Assembly (NCBI GenBank): GCA_902168105.1
Contig: CABHOY010000034.1
Span: 17,034-81,033 of the forward strand
Source: an uncultured Flavihumibacter sp.
GTDB taxonomy: Bacteria > Bacteroidota > Bacteroidia > Chitinophagales > Chitinophagaceae
Length of the DNA: 64,000 bases
Direction: 5' to 3'
Shown here piece by piece: positions 26,701-33,303 of the stretch (position 1 is the first letter of the stretch; each line of letters begins with the position of its first letter). Both the position numbers and the translations under genes were made by a program. The notes below the pieces were generated by a model. The model searched no databases, was not told the origin of the DNA, and saw nothing but the letters and a program-made list of their open reading frames with translations.

Positions 26701-27961
26701 GCTGGACGACTTTGCGAAGAAAGGCCTGATCACTCCGGACACCACCTTTAACATCCAGTATCAGCAGCAATTCACACAGCGCTGGCAGATACTGGCCCAA
26801 TTGGAACCAGCTAATGATCTTCGTATTGACCTGAGTATGACCAAGTCCTTTACCAAGACACATACTGAGTTGTTCAAGAACCTTCCTGATTCCGGCTTCC
26901 AGCACTTAAGCCCTTACGATGCGGGTGGATTTGAGATCTCTTATTTGGCTATCAAGACTATCTTCGGAGGTATTGATGCAGAATCGGGTACTACCCAGAC
27001 CTTTAAGGACTTTGAACGTTACCGTCAGACGATCTCTAACCGTCTGGGCGCCTTGAATCCTTACAACAGTGCCCCGGGCGTACCAACTGATAATCCAAAA
27101 GATCCTACCTATCGTTATGGTTACGGACGTTATGCACAAGATGTACTGGTCCCTGCGTTCCTGGCGGCATATACCGGCAAGAGCCCTGAGAAGATAGGAT
27201 TGTTGAGAAGTGCCGGACTGTCCAATGTGCGTAGTAATCCTTTCAGTAACTATATACCGCGTCCTAACTGGCGTATCGCATATAACGGTCTGACCAAACT
27301 GGAACCATTCAAATCCATCTTCACCAATGTGTCTCTGACGCATGCATATGTGGGAAGTTTGAGCATGAGCTCTTACAACTCTGCACTGTTGTATGAAGAT
27401 CCACGTCTGGCAGGTTATCCTGGATTTGTGGATACAGTGTCCGGCAACTACATTCCTTACTTCCTGATACCGAATATCACGATGACGGAACAGTTTGCAC
27501 CGTTACTGGGTATAGATGTGACTTTCACCAGCAGTCTGAATCTACGTATGGAGTTCAAGAAGAGCCGTTCACTCAGTCTTAGCTTGATCGACTACCAGTT
27601 GACGGAGCTCCGTTCTACGGAACTGACGTTGGGAGGTAGCTACCGTCTGCGTAATGTGACGTTTGCATTCCTCGGGCAGGCCAAAGACGGCAAGAAGGTG
27701 CAGAATGATATGAACTTCAGACTGGATATGAGCTTCCGTGACGATAAGACCGTAAACAACAGGCTGGATGCCGACCTGGTCATCCCAACAAGCGGGCAGA
27801 AAGTGATCGGTATATCGCCATCTATTGACTATGTGGTGAACAACCGTCTGAACCTGCGTTTCTTCTATGACCGCCGGCAAACAATACCGGTTATTTCAAC
27901 TGCTTATCCGATCACCAATACAAGGGGTGGGTTGACATTGAGATTTATGCTGGCTCAATAA
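20720..27961 (+). CDS. sprA: T9SS outer membrane translocon protein SprA (Sov homologue)
   Basis: A 2413-residue protein of SprA size. SprA forms the giant 36-strand outer membrane barrel through which type IX secretion substrates leave the cell, and it supports gliding in related bacteria. A hydrophobic N-terminal export signal (AIAVIGVVSLFIF) is followed by long stretches of alternating beta-strand sequence, with SprA-type segments such as SGQGQIFIDDFEGSQSGYDL near residue 835 and RSIMLGVTNPKDDG near 1490, and it ends in aromatic-rich strands (GGLTLRFMLAQ). A Pro/Asn/Gln-rich linker occurs near residue 1900. Start is TTG 20720, since no ATG fits before the signal. A perfect terminator follows. 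Confidence 0.95.
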   Translation: MSRKTYYGAIAVIGVVSLFIFDTAARNRSGYSNNYTKKYWQPNIIAPAALDTVKKDTLKFPIKDRYGTSITDPVKNQIDLKDPAGLSRTVDYDPVTRQYTVTEKIGDHYYRNPTYLSFDEFYKLQSAKSEEDYWRKRASTLGSLNQKGDGPELYKGSKLFDRIFGGNKVDIKPQGSLELTFGYEGQNIKNPVLTEQARRTGGFAFDMNINMNLTGKIGDKLKLITNYNTQSTFDFENQIKLEYTGYDDEIIKKIEAGNVSFPLRSSLISGVQSLFGIKTQLQFGRLTVTSVLSNQKSQKQNLLIKGGTQVQDFTLRADEYEDNRHFLMGQFFRDTFNNAVSNLPIIKSLAYVNRIEVWVTNKTGATTNARDIVGLMDLGEYRPFNTSINVLSNSRLTDNKLNDLYTKIISDPMSRYTGTVVSRLQSLGLQAVQEYEKTFARKLDSTEYTINRQLGFISLNQQLQADEVLAVAYQYTYNGRVYQVGEFSQDIPPDQNNSANQRILFLKLLKATSARPNLPIWDLMMKNIYSTGAYQINRADFKLDVYYKDPGTDSRAPSDKRYIPDAQGVWEGAPLISILNLDRLNNQNDPQPDGVFDYVEGYTINSQTGRIMFPQLEPFSQGIQKAFGGDAALERQYLYRVLYDSIKVVAQQFPQLNRYILKGSYKSSNSSEIQLGGYNIPPGSVTVTAGGQQLRENVDFIIDYNLGRIKIINAGILNSGVAINVQFENNAAFGTQVRNYFGTRFDYVVNDKLTLGSTIARMSERPYYQKVNYGEDPIKNTVVGFDANYNSEWKGLTRFLNKLPNYQSNTPSNIMFTGEVAKLFPGHSKLVNAAGSGQGQIFIDDFEGSQSGYDLKFPATAWALASTPKDASDSAGNILFPEADRNDNLSYGSQRARLAWYIIEPTLQIPKSPALPDGITTEEQSDPRVRLVYQKEVFANRSTDFGQSQLSTLDLAYYPEERGPYNFVTSPDSINRDGKLAHPEKKWGGIMRSIDNSDFETQNVEFIEFWIQDPFLGNNANSTGGQLYFNLGNVSEDILKDSRKFFENGLPNPTTELNKTDSSRWGRIPKFQQQITQAFDNDPEIRGYQDVGYDGLQSGDEQSFRRAYLEQLRANFGATSRVYDQALKDPSADDYRHYRDYTNTPILQRYKLFSNSEGNSPVSQNTTYSSAATNIPESEDLNRDNTLNETEEYFQYRVNLRPNMTVGTNYIVDKIPAEVVLANGQKTIENWYQFKVPVSQFNKKVGSIPDFKSIRFMRMFLTGFQDSVVVRFAKLQLVRNQWRQYNYKLQPGDPIPNDETTTFNTSAVNIEENSSRKPIPYVLPPGVVRQNTVSTNSTVLQLNEQSMSIQVCDLADGDTRGVSKNLNMDLRQYKRIQMYLHAEPSKDPNGLKNGDLRAIIRMGSDFVENYYEYQIPLKITNWGGPHTPSDIWPEINDMDLLMSNLTQLKQERNQCDNCTPQQPYTKQDEKGNYMSVIGNPNLGDVRSIMLGVTNPKDDGIPKCGEVWFNELRLSGLDEKGGYAGMGRVDVQLADLGTVSVSGNMHTAGFGNLDQRVNERFRDNYLQYDAAANLDLGKLLPKKVSLSIPVYAGYSQAVSRPEYDPYDLDIKLKDKLRMARSDYERDSIRKAAEDFTAIKSLNFTNVRRLNLNRKRNRLWDIENFDISYSFTQSTSHNPIIESDELTKHRGGLGYTFTGQSKFITPFKKLFKSKTPWLDLIRDFNFNYIPSLISFRVDVTRQFGATRIRNVGGDGTYKLPETYNKYFTFDRYYGLKWDLSRSLTIDFNAVNNARIDEPAGRLNSKEKKDSLWNNFFKLGRTTNYYHTANITYTLPTSKLPLLSWTSIAIGYSTDYRWTGASLLAKYLGNAIENSNQKTMMAEFKFSELYSKSAFLRAITGVQVKKKPQPNNNNRPGTPGQNKQPPAKQDNTPEISPILKAVMKPLLSLKRISLDYSENGGTRLPGYIDSTRILGMNWASWAPGVPFVFGKQPDKAWLDDFAKKGLITPDTTFNIQYQQQFTQRWQILAQLEPANDLRIDLSMTKSFTKTHTELFKNLPDSGFQHLSPYDAGGFEISYLAIKTIFGGIDAESGTTQTFKDFERYRQTISNRLGALNPYNSAPGVPTDNPKDPTYRYGYGRYAQDVLVPAFLAAYTGKSPEKIGLLRSAGLSNVRSNPFSNYIPRPNWRIAYNGLTKLEPFKSIFTNVSLTHAYVGSLSMSSYNSALLYEDPRLAGYPGFVDTVSGNYIPYFLIPNITMTEQFAPLLGIDVTFTSSLNLRMEFKKSRSLSLSLIDYQLTELRSTELTLGGSYRLRNVTFAFLGQAKDGKKVQNDMNFRLDMSFRDDKTVNNRLDADLVIPTSGQKVIGISPSIDYVVNNRLNLRFFYDRRQTIPVISTAYPITNTRGGLTLRFMLAQ

Positions 27962-27985
27962 CAGCGTAATTATATATCATTTATT

Positions 27986-28025
27986 CACAGGCTGAACGTG
28001 TAAACGTTCAGCCTGTGTCTTTTTA
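27986..28025 (+). terminator. Rho-independent terminator after sprA
   Basis: A perfect 14-bp stem (CACAGGCTGAACGT with ACGTTCAGCCTGTG), GTAA tetraloop and a T-rich tail close the ruvA-sprA unit. Confidence 0.92.
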
Positions 28026-28044
28026 GTAATATGACATATATCAT

Positions 28045-28075
28045 TTGAAATTGGCACATTGTTGACCTATTTTTG
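28045..28075 (+). promoter_or_regulatory. Promoter of the metal-uptake-like cluster
   Basis: TTG (28045-28047, part of TTTG) and TATTTTTG (28068-28075) are 20 bp apart, a full match to the Bacteroidota consensus. The GTG start at 28080 is four bases past the box, so the mRNA would be leaderless. Confidence 0.65.
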
Positions 28076-28079
28076 TACT

Positions 28080-28442
28080 GTGAGATATTTTTTCGTCATA
28101 TCAGTATTCCTGGGCTTGTTGTTGCAAAACTTCAGCCAGGTAGTGATTATGGTGAAGTATAAAATAGATCAGGCGTACATTGCCAGTGTACTGTGCGAAA
28201 ACAGGGACAAACCTGACATGCATTGTAATGGTAAGTGTTACCTGAGAAAGAAGCTGCAGCAGGACGAGCAGCAGCAACAGAACGGTACCACGGGCAAAGA
28301 AAAGTATGAAGTGTCTTATATAGACGCATTGCAGGAGTTTAACTTTAAGCCCATTGCACCTTCCTCAGAACTCTTCGTTTATTATCAGGATCCTGAACTG
28401 CATACTCCTTTATTCTCTTTCTTTCACCCACCTCAGGCTTAA
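28080..28442 (+). CDS. Small membrane-anchored Cys/His protein, possible metal-handling
   Basis: A 120-residue protein with an N-terminal hydrophobic segment (FFVISVFLGLLLQNFSQVVI) that may be a signal or anchor. The next region has three cysteines in VLCENRDKPDMHCNGKCYLR, followed by a Gln/Glu/Lys-rich linker and a C-terminus ending FFHPPQA. I have the impression of a family seen beside TonB receptors and copper genes in Bacteroidota, but I cannot name it. GTG 28080 is chosen because the promoter lies immediately upstream; the frame is open to TTG 28059, which lies inside the promoter. It begins a cluster with a TonB receptor and a Cys-containing lipoprotein. Confidence 0.65.
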   Translation: MRYFFVISVFLGLLLQNFSQVVIMVKYKIDQAYIASVLCENRDKPDMHCNGKCYLRKKLQQDEQQQQNGTTGKEKYEVSYIDALQEFNFKPIAPSSELFVYYQDPELHTPLFSFFHPPQA

Positions 28443-28479
28443 GTTCAGCCAAACAGCATATTTATTGTGATGTGTACAT

Positions 28480-28548
28480 ATGAGTGACGACACGGCATGC
28501 TGCTGTGGCAATCTCATATATAATTCCTTCCATTTATTTACTATTTGA
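28480..28548 (+). CDS. Possible 22-residue Cys-rich leader peptide upstream of the TonB receptor
   Basis: ATG 28480 opens a 22-codon frame (MSDDTACCCGNLIYNSFHLF plus two residues) with three adjacent cysteines, placed 88 bp before the TonB receptor start. Short upstream frames with Cys clusters control copper genes in some proteobacteria, and the surrounding genes also look metal related. With so short a frame chance cannot be excluded. The rest of the 194-bp gap has no other feature that I can support. Confidence 0.25.
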   Translation: MSDDTACCCGNLIYNSFHLFTI

Positions 28549-28636
28549 CTACTAATGACCGTGATGGCATTTGATTGGCTATGGTATTACACCACCTGCC
28601 ATGTAATGACATGCGGTTGGTTGAACTTTTGAACTT

Positions 28637-30919
28637 ATGAGATATTTATTACTGATAATAACAGGAGTATTGTTATTTGTACAATCACATGCGCAGATGC
28701 AGGGCCGTGTGATTGACGCGCAGACAGGAGAAGTATTGCCGGGTGTGACCGTGCAGTTATTACATGCAGATAAGGGTTGCCAGACAGATGCTACCGGACG
28801 GTTTGTACTGAATGGCAGTAAACCCGATGATTCGGTTAAAGTATCATTTGTAGGATACCAGTCACAGAAGCTGGCAATAAAGACACAGCAACCATTTATC
28901 GTTTCGTTGACACCTGCTACCGCCAGTCTGAATGAAATTATAGTGACCACAAGCCGCGACAAGCAATCCCGTACGGACGCGCCTGTAGCTATCAGCACTA
29001 TTTCCACGCAAGAGATCAGGGATACCAAAGCGACTTCTCTGGAGCAATTGCTGAATAAGGTCAGTGGTGTATATATGGTAGACCTGGGTAATGAACAGCA
29101 TACTATGGCTATCAGGCAGCCCATTGGTTACAAAAGCCTTTTCCTTTATCTGGAAGATGGCATTCCGATCCGCACAATTGGCGACTTTAACCACAATGCA
29201 TTAATCGAAATCAACCAGGCGGCATTGCGTAATATTGAAGTAGTGAGAGGCCCTGCGTCATCTTTATATGGCAGTGAAGCTGTGGGAGGTGCGGTGAATT
29301 TCATTACTGCAGCACCGTCTCTGAAGCCTATGGCCAGGATACAGGCAGAGATCAGCGATCGTGGATATAAACGTACGGATTTTAGCGCCTCCAGTACATT
29401 TAATAAAGTAGGTATAACCTTCGGGGGTTACTATGCTGATCAGCGCAATGGTTATATGGACCACAGCGATTTTCATAAACTGGCCTTTACATTGCGGGCC
29501 GATTATCAGATAAATGAACAGACGAAATGGATCAACTCCGCTACATTGACCGACTATTACACCGACCAGGTAGGCGGATTGGATAGCGCTCATTTTTATT
29601 CGAAGGATTATCGCAACTTCCAGACATTCTCTTACCGTAAGGTAAATGCATTCCGCTACAGAAGTACGCTGGAGCATGCCTGGAGTACAACAAACAGAAC
29701 TACTGTCACTGCTTTCTTCCGTAACAATAGTATAGGACAGAATCCATTTTATGCTATTAAAAACAACCTGCAGAACCCACTGAAAGCTACCGGTGAGATC
29801 AATGATGACAGCTTTAACAGTTATGGGCTGATCATACAACATAAGAAACAGTTTCCCTGGAGGCATGCATCTTTAATTGCCGGTGTGAGTGCGGATTACA
29901 GTCCTGCAGCTTATTATTCAGAGTACATCGATATAGATCGTAATGCTGAAGGTTATTATACGGGTTACACAAAGTCAGATTCACTGCTCACCGATTATAA
30001 TGTAGGTTTGCTCAATACAGCTGCCTACGCTCAGTTTGATATGGAATTGGTGCACAGTTTGAAACTGGTGGCTGCACTTCGTTATGATAGGATGGATTAT
30101 GATTTTGATAATCATCTCACACCTTCCGCATTCACAGGTGCTCCCGATGAACGCAACAACTTCAATGCGCTGACACCGAAAGTAGGACTGACATATGATT
30201 TTGGAAAGAGCCGTGGGGTGTATGCGAATTATAGCGTCGGCTTTGCACCGCCTAATATATCAGAACTGTACAGAGGTGTGAAAGTACCGACACTAGAACC
30301 TGCCACCTATCGTAACTATGAAGCGGGGGGCTGGTTTGGTTTTGCTAATGACAAAGGGTACGTGGATATAGGTGTGTATAATATGCAGGGAACAAATGAG
30401 ATCATTAATGTCAAACTGGATGATGGATCTTATGAGAACCGCAATACCGGACGTACAACACACCGGGGTATAGAATGGAATGTGCGTTATGCACCGGTGC
30501 GTTCATTATGGGTCCGTTGCAGTGGTCAGTATGCTGAACACTTCTTCAATGAGTATATCGAGAAAGGAGTGAGCTACGATGATAATCAAATGAGCGGAGC
30601 GCCGAAAGTGATCACTAATACGGAGATCACCTGGAAGCCGGCATTCCTGCGTGGGTTCAGGTTAGGAGGAGAGTGGCAGCATGTGAGCCGCTACTATATG
30701 GACCCACAGAATACACGTTACTATGGAGGTTATGATCTGCTGAACTTCCGTACAGGTTATGGCTGGAGGAATCTGGAATGCTGGCTGAACTGCCGCAACG
30801 CAGCAGATGCGATCTATGCTACTACGGCAGAAAAAACGACATACAGCACAACTTACAGGCCAGGACCAAAACGTACTTTTAATATAGGTGTTGCTTATAC
30901 ATTTAACGGTAAAAACTGA
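28637..30919 (+). CDS. TonB-dependent outer membrane receptor with N-terminal CarboxypepD_reg-like domain
   Basis: A 760-residue outer membrane receptor for energised uptake. A signal peptide (ending QSHAQ) is followed by a carboxypeptidase regulatory-like domain (QGRVIDAQTGEVLPGVTVQL, about residues 21-95), a plug domain (about 110-225, with NIEVVRGPASSLYGSEAVGG), and a 22-strand barrel with the C-terminal motif RTFNIGVAYTFNG. It is a single-component receptor without an accompanying SusD, so it fits metal, heme, siderophore or cobalamin uptake better than glycans. Its neighbours carry Cys motifs, which points to a metal. The specific substrate is not known. It is followed after two bases by the BNR lipoprotein. 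Confidence 0.9.
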   Translation: MRYLLLIITGVLLFVQSHAQMQGRVIDAQTGEVLPGVTVQLLHADKGCQTDATGRFVLNGSKPDDSVKVSFVGYQSQKLAIKTQQPFIVSLTPATASLNEIIVTTSRDKQSRTDAPVAISTISTQEIRDTKATSLEQLLNKVSGVYMVDLGNEQHTMAIRQPIGYKSLFLYLEDGIPIRTIGDFNHNALIEINQAALRNIEVVRGPASSLYGSEAVGGAVNFITAAPSLKPMARIQAEISDRGYKRTDFSASSTFNKVGITFGGYYADQRNGYMDHSDFHKLAFTLRADYQINEQTKWINSATLTDYYTDQVGGLDSAHFYSKDYRNFQTFSYRKVNAFRYRSTLEHAWSTTNRTTVTAFFRNNSIGQNPFYAIKNNLQNPLKATGEINDDSFNSYGLIIQHKKQFPWRHASLIAGVSADYSPAAYYSEYIDIDRNAEGYYTGYTKSDSLLTDYNVGLLNTAAYAQFDMELVHSLKLVAALRYDRMDYDFDNHLTPSAFTGAPDERNNFNALTPKVGLTYDFGKSRGVYANYSVGFAPPNISELYRGVKVPTLEPATYRNYEAGGWFGFANDKGYVDIGVYNMQGTNEIINVKLDDGSYENRNTGRTTHRGIEWNVRYAPVRSLWVRCSGQYAEHFFNEYIEKGVSYDDNQMSGAPKVITNTEITWKPAFLRGFRLGGEWQHVSRYYMDPQNTRYYGGYDLLNFRTGYGWRNLECWLNCRNAADAIYATTAEKTTYSTTYRPGPKRTFNIGVAYTFNGKN

Positions 30920-30921
30920 GA

Positions 30922-32133
30922 ATGATGGGAATAAAAAAATGGCTGGTATTACTAACTATTTGCACAGTCGCTTGTAATAGCAGGCAGGGAAAAATACAAG
31001 TGTTATCACATCCGGTACAGGATGCCTCTTGTCCTTACCTGACCACAACCACAGATGGTAAAACTGTGATCAGCTGGGTGGAAACAAAACAGGGCGCCGA
31101 TACAGGTACGTTATATTATGCAGTATCAACTGATAGAGGTAGCACCTTCTCTGCACCATTACAGATACCTACTGCAAACGGTATATTACCGCATGCGGAG
31201 AATATGCCCAAGATAGTTTTTAAGCCGGATGGAGAGATCATCGCTATTTATGGCGTAGAGCAGGATGATGCACGTAATAAATATGCGGGCAGGGTATTTT
31301 ATACACGTTCTTTAAACGGAGGGGAAAGCTGGCTGCCTGCAGAACCCCTGGTAAAAGATACCGGTAGTTATGATCAGCGGTATTTTGATATTGCTTTGTT
31401 ACCTGGTGGGGAAGCTGCTGCCATCTGGCTGGATAACAGGAAGGATATTGATGCAGAGGGATCTTCATTATACTATGCTGTTACTGCCGGACATGAAGGC
31501 TTTAAACAGGAAAAGTCACTGGCGGAAACTGTTTGCCAATGCTGCAGGACAGATCTTTATACAGATGGTCAGGGCGGTATTCATATTGCTTTCAGGGATA
31601 TTATCAATGACTCTATCCGCGATATGGTACACATGGTTTCTACAGATGGAGGGGCCTCTTTCTCTGATATGAATAGGATCAGTGCAGATAACTGGGTTGT
31701 AAGGGGATGTCCGCATACAGGACCTGCTATGGTGAAAAATAAGGAAGGAATGCACTTTGCCTGGTTTACCATGGGGGGAGGAGAAGGAGTGTATTATTGC
31801 CAGTCTATGGACAATGGCCGGACATATACACATAAACAAAAAGTAAGTTCGGTGCCATTAGCGAAACATCCGCAGATCACTGCATTGGCCGATAATAAGA
31901 TCATGCTGGTTTGGGACGAGCCGGTTAAAGTAAAGAGCACATTTAATAGCCGTGTAGGCTTTCAGTTAAGAGATGGTTCTGGCAAAGTACTGGACACCGG
32001 ATCACTGACACCAGATTCCGTTTATGCGTCTTACCCGGTGATAAAAGGAGTAGATGATCATACGGTGCTGGTAGCTTATACACAGCGTGAAGGAGAGGTA
32101 CAACAGGTACGTTGTATGCAGATGAATAAGTAA
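30922..32133 (+). CDS. BNR/sialidase-fold lipoprotein with CQCC motif
   Basis: A 403-residue predicted lipoprotein (lipobox TVAC, Cys near residue 18). The mature part is a beta-propeller with Asp-box-like repeats: STDRGSTFS, SLNGGESWL, STDGGASFS and SMDNGRTYT. It lacks the Arg triad pattern of true sialidases. A CQCC motif (ETVCQCCRTDLYTDGQGG, about residues 205-222) and the later VVRGCPHTGPAMV are the features of a wide family of BNR proteins with a CxCC and GCPxxGP signature that I remember near copper and thioredoxin genes. A role as surface metal-binding partner of the TonB receptor, which ends two bases upstream, is inferred. Confidence 0.75.
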   Translation: MMGIKKWLVLLTICTVACNSRQGKIQVLSHPVQDASCPYLTTTTDGKTVISWVETKQGADTGTLYYAVSTDRGSTFSAPLQIPTANGILPHAENMPKIVFKPDGEIIAIYGVEQDDARNKYAGRVFYTRSLNGGESWLPAEPLVKDTGSYDQRYFDIALLPGGEAAAIWLDNRKDIDAEGSSLYYAVTAGHEGFKQEKSLAETVCQCCRTDLYTDGQGGIHIAFRDIINDSIRDMVHMVSTDGGASFSDMNRISADNWVVRGCPHTGPAMVKNKEGMHFAWFTMGGGEGVYYCQSMDNGRTYTHKQKVSSVPLAKHPQITALADNKIMLVWDEPVKVKSTFNSRVGFQLRDGSGKVLDTGSLTPDSVYASYPVIKGVDDHTVLVAYTQREGEVQQVRCMQMNK

Positions 32134-32144
32134 AGTAACTACAT

Positions 32145-32176
32145 AAAAAAATCCCGCCGGCTTACACCGGCGGGAT
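32145..32176 (-). terminator. Strong terminator, T-tract on the minus strand
   Basis: ATCCCGCCGG pairs with CCGGCGGGAT (10 bp, loop CTTACA). The T tract follows the stem only when read on the minus strand, so it serves a transcript coming from 32.2-32.35 kb; it may also stop the plus-strand cluster. Confidence 0.85.
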
Positions 32177-32188
32177 TAGATTCATTTC

Positions 32189-32335
32189 TCAGTAACTAAA
32201 AGCTCCGGCCCAATCCTGGCGAGTAGCCCAGCGACCGTAGTTATTCCTTTTAGATCTGTCGGAGTAGAAGCGCCATTCTGCTTTCCACCTGGGATAGTAA
32301 AGGCGCAACAAATACAGTGTTGCAAATGTAAGCAT
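32189..32335 (-). CDS. Candidate 48-residue small protein rich in Trp, Tyr and Arg
   Basis: In a 404-bp gap otherwise empty of genes, the minus strand codes for 48 residues: MLTFATLYLLRLYYPRWKAE followed by WRFYSDRSKRNNYGRWATRQ and DWAGAFSY. The stop lies 13 bp before a strong terminator read from the same strand, and a TACATTTG box (32323-32330) overlaps its first codons. If that box is the real promoter, translation would start at an internal CTG or TTG and yield about 41 residues. The composition (four Trp, six Tyr, eight Arg) and clean termination make a real gene plausible, but no family is recognised. Confidence 0.45.
   Translation of the reverse strand: MLTFATLYLLRLYYPRWKAEWRFYSDRSKRNNYGRWATRQDWAGAFSY
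32323..32330 (-). promoter_or_regulatory. -7 box for the small minus-strand transcript
   Basis: On the minus strand TACATTTG fits TAnnTTTG exactly. With the terminator at 32145-32176 it would define a transcript of about 170 nt. Confidence 0.45.
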
Positions 32336-32401
32336 AGGGATATGGTTTTTTAGGATAGATAGTCGGCATCATCAAAACGTTAAATAGTTAGTTAGTAGCG
32401 C

Positions 32402-32417
32402 ACCTCCGCGCGGAGGT
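32402..32417. repeat. Perfect 16-bp palindrome
   Basis: ACCTCCGCGCGGAGGT is a perfect palindrome in an AT-rich intergenic stretch, 72 bp upstream of the minus-strand -7 box and downstream of the SDR gene. It could be an operator; no T tract follows on either strand. Confidence 0.5.
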
Positions 32418-32537
32418 ATATCTTAAGCAGCCTCAAATACATACATCACAAATAGCCCCTCATATACGTTAATTGTTTCAAATATAAATACAAAAGATTA
32501 CATCTGAAATAACATCTAAGTGTTATATTAATAATTT

Positions 32538-33293
32538 TTACTCTTTATCGAAGTAATAAGCATTGGCCTGTTGTACGCAAGTCATTACCAGATCATTGAT
32601 GCATACATGAGCTGGTAAAGTAGCACAGTAGTAGATTGTATCTGCTACATCTTCACCGGTTAGTGGCTGAAAGCCCTTATAGAAATTGTCTGCCTTTTCT
32701 TTGTCGCCTTTAAAACGTACTTCAGAAAACTCTGTGGCAGCAGCTCCCGGATGTACAGCAGTTACTTTTATACGGTGGGGAAGCAGGTCAATACGCATGC
32801 CCTGTGAAATAGAATCTACGGCAGCCTTTGTGGCGCAGTAAACATGTCCTTTGGCATAAACCTGTTTGGCGGCGGTAGAGCCAAGGTTGATAATATGTCC
32901 TTTACCCTGTTCTTTGAGCCAGGGAATCACCACCTTCGAAACATAGAGTAAGCCTTTCACATTGGTATCGATCATGGTGTCCCAGTCAGATACATCCCCA
33001 TCATCAATTGTGCTGAAACCGAGTGCCAGTCCGGCATTATTAATAAGGATGCTGACAGCTTTCCATTTATCAGGTATATTACCTAAGATACTATTTACAG
33101 CCTGTTGATCTCTTACATCAAAACAAAGTGGTAATACGGCAATCTTATATTCCTGCTGTAACTGTTGCTGTAATGTTGTTAGTCTTTCTTCTCTTCTTCC
33201 GGTGATAATTAAATCATACCCATTAGCAGCGAACTTTTTTGCGCATGCTTCACCAAAGCCAGAGGTAGCTCCGGTAATTAGAACTATTGCCAT
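32538..33293 (-). CDS. Short-chain dehydrogenase/reductase (YdfG-like)
   Basis: A 251-residue classical SDR oxidoreductase. The cofactor loop ITGATSGFGEACAKKFA (residues 6-22) and the Arg of ITGRREER favour NADP. The structural NNAG motif is in VSILINNAGLALGF, and the catalytic Ser, Tyr and Lys are in LGSTAAKQVYAKGHVYCATKAA (Tyr-x3-Lys within VYCATK). The pattern is close to E. coli YdfG, a 3-hydroxy acid dehydrogenase, so L-serine, L-allo-threonine or 3-hydroxypropionate are possible substrates. It ends downstream of two surface protein genes on the same strand but is probably independent in function. Confidence 0.88.
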   Translation of the reverse strand: MAIVLITGATSGFGEACAKKFAANGYDLIITGRREERLTTLQQQLQQEYKIAVLPLCFDVRDQQAVNSILGNIPDKWKAVSILINNAGLALGFSTIDDGDVSDWDTMIDTNVKGLLYVSKVVIPWLKEQGKGHIINLGSTAAKQVYAKGHVYCATKAAVDSISQGMRIDLLPHRIKVTAVHPGAAATEFSEVRFKGDKEKADNFYKGFQPLTGEDVADTIYYCATLPAHVCINDLVMTCVQQANAYYFDKE

Positions 33294-33303
33294 AAATCCG
33301 ATT

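Noticed and set aside
30922..32133. Assignment as a true sialidase
   Set aside because: Asp boxes are present but the Arg triad and FRIP motif are not visible, and the CQCC signature points to another family.
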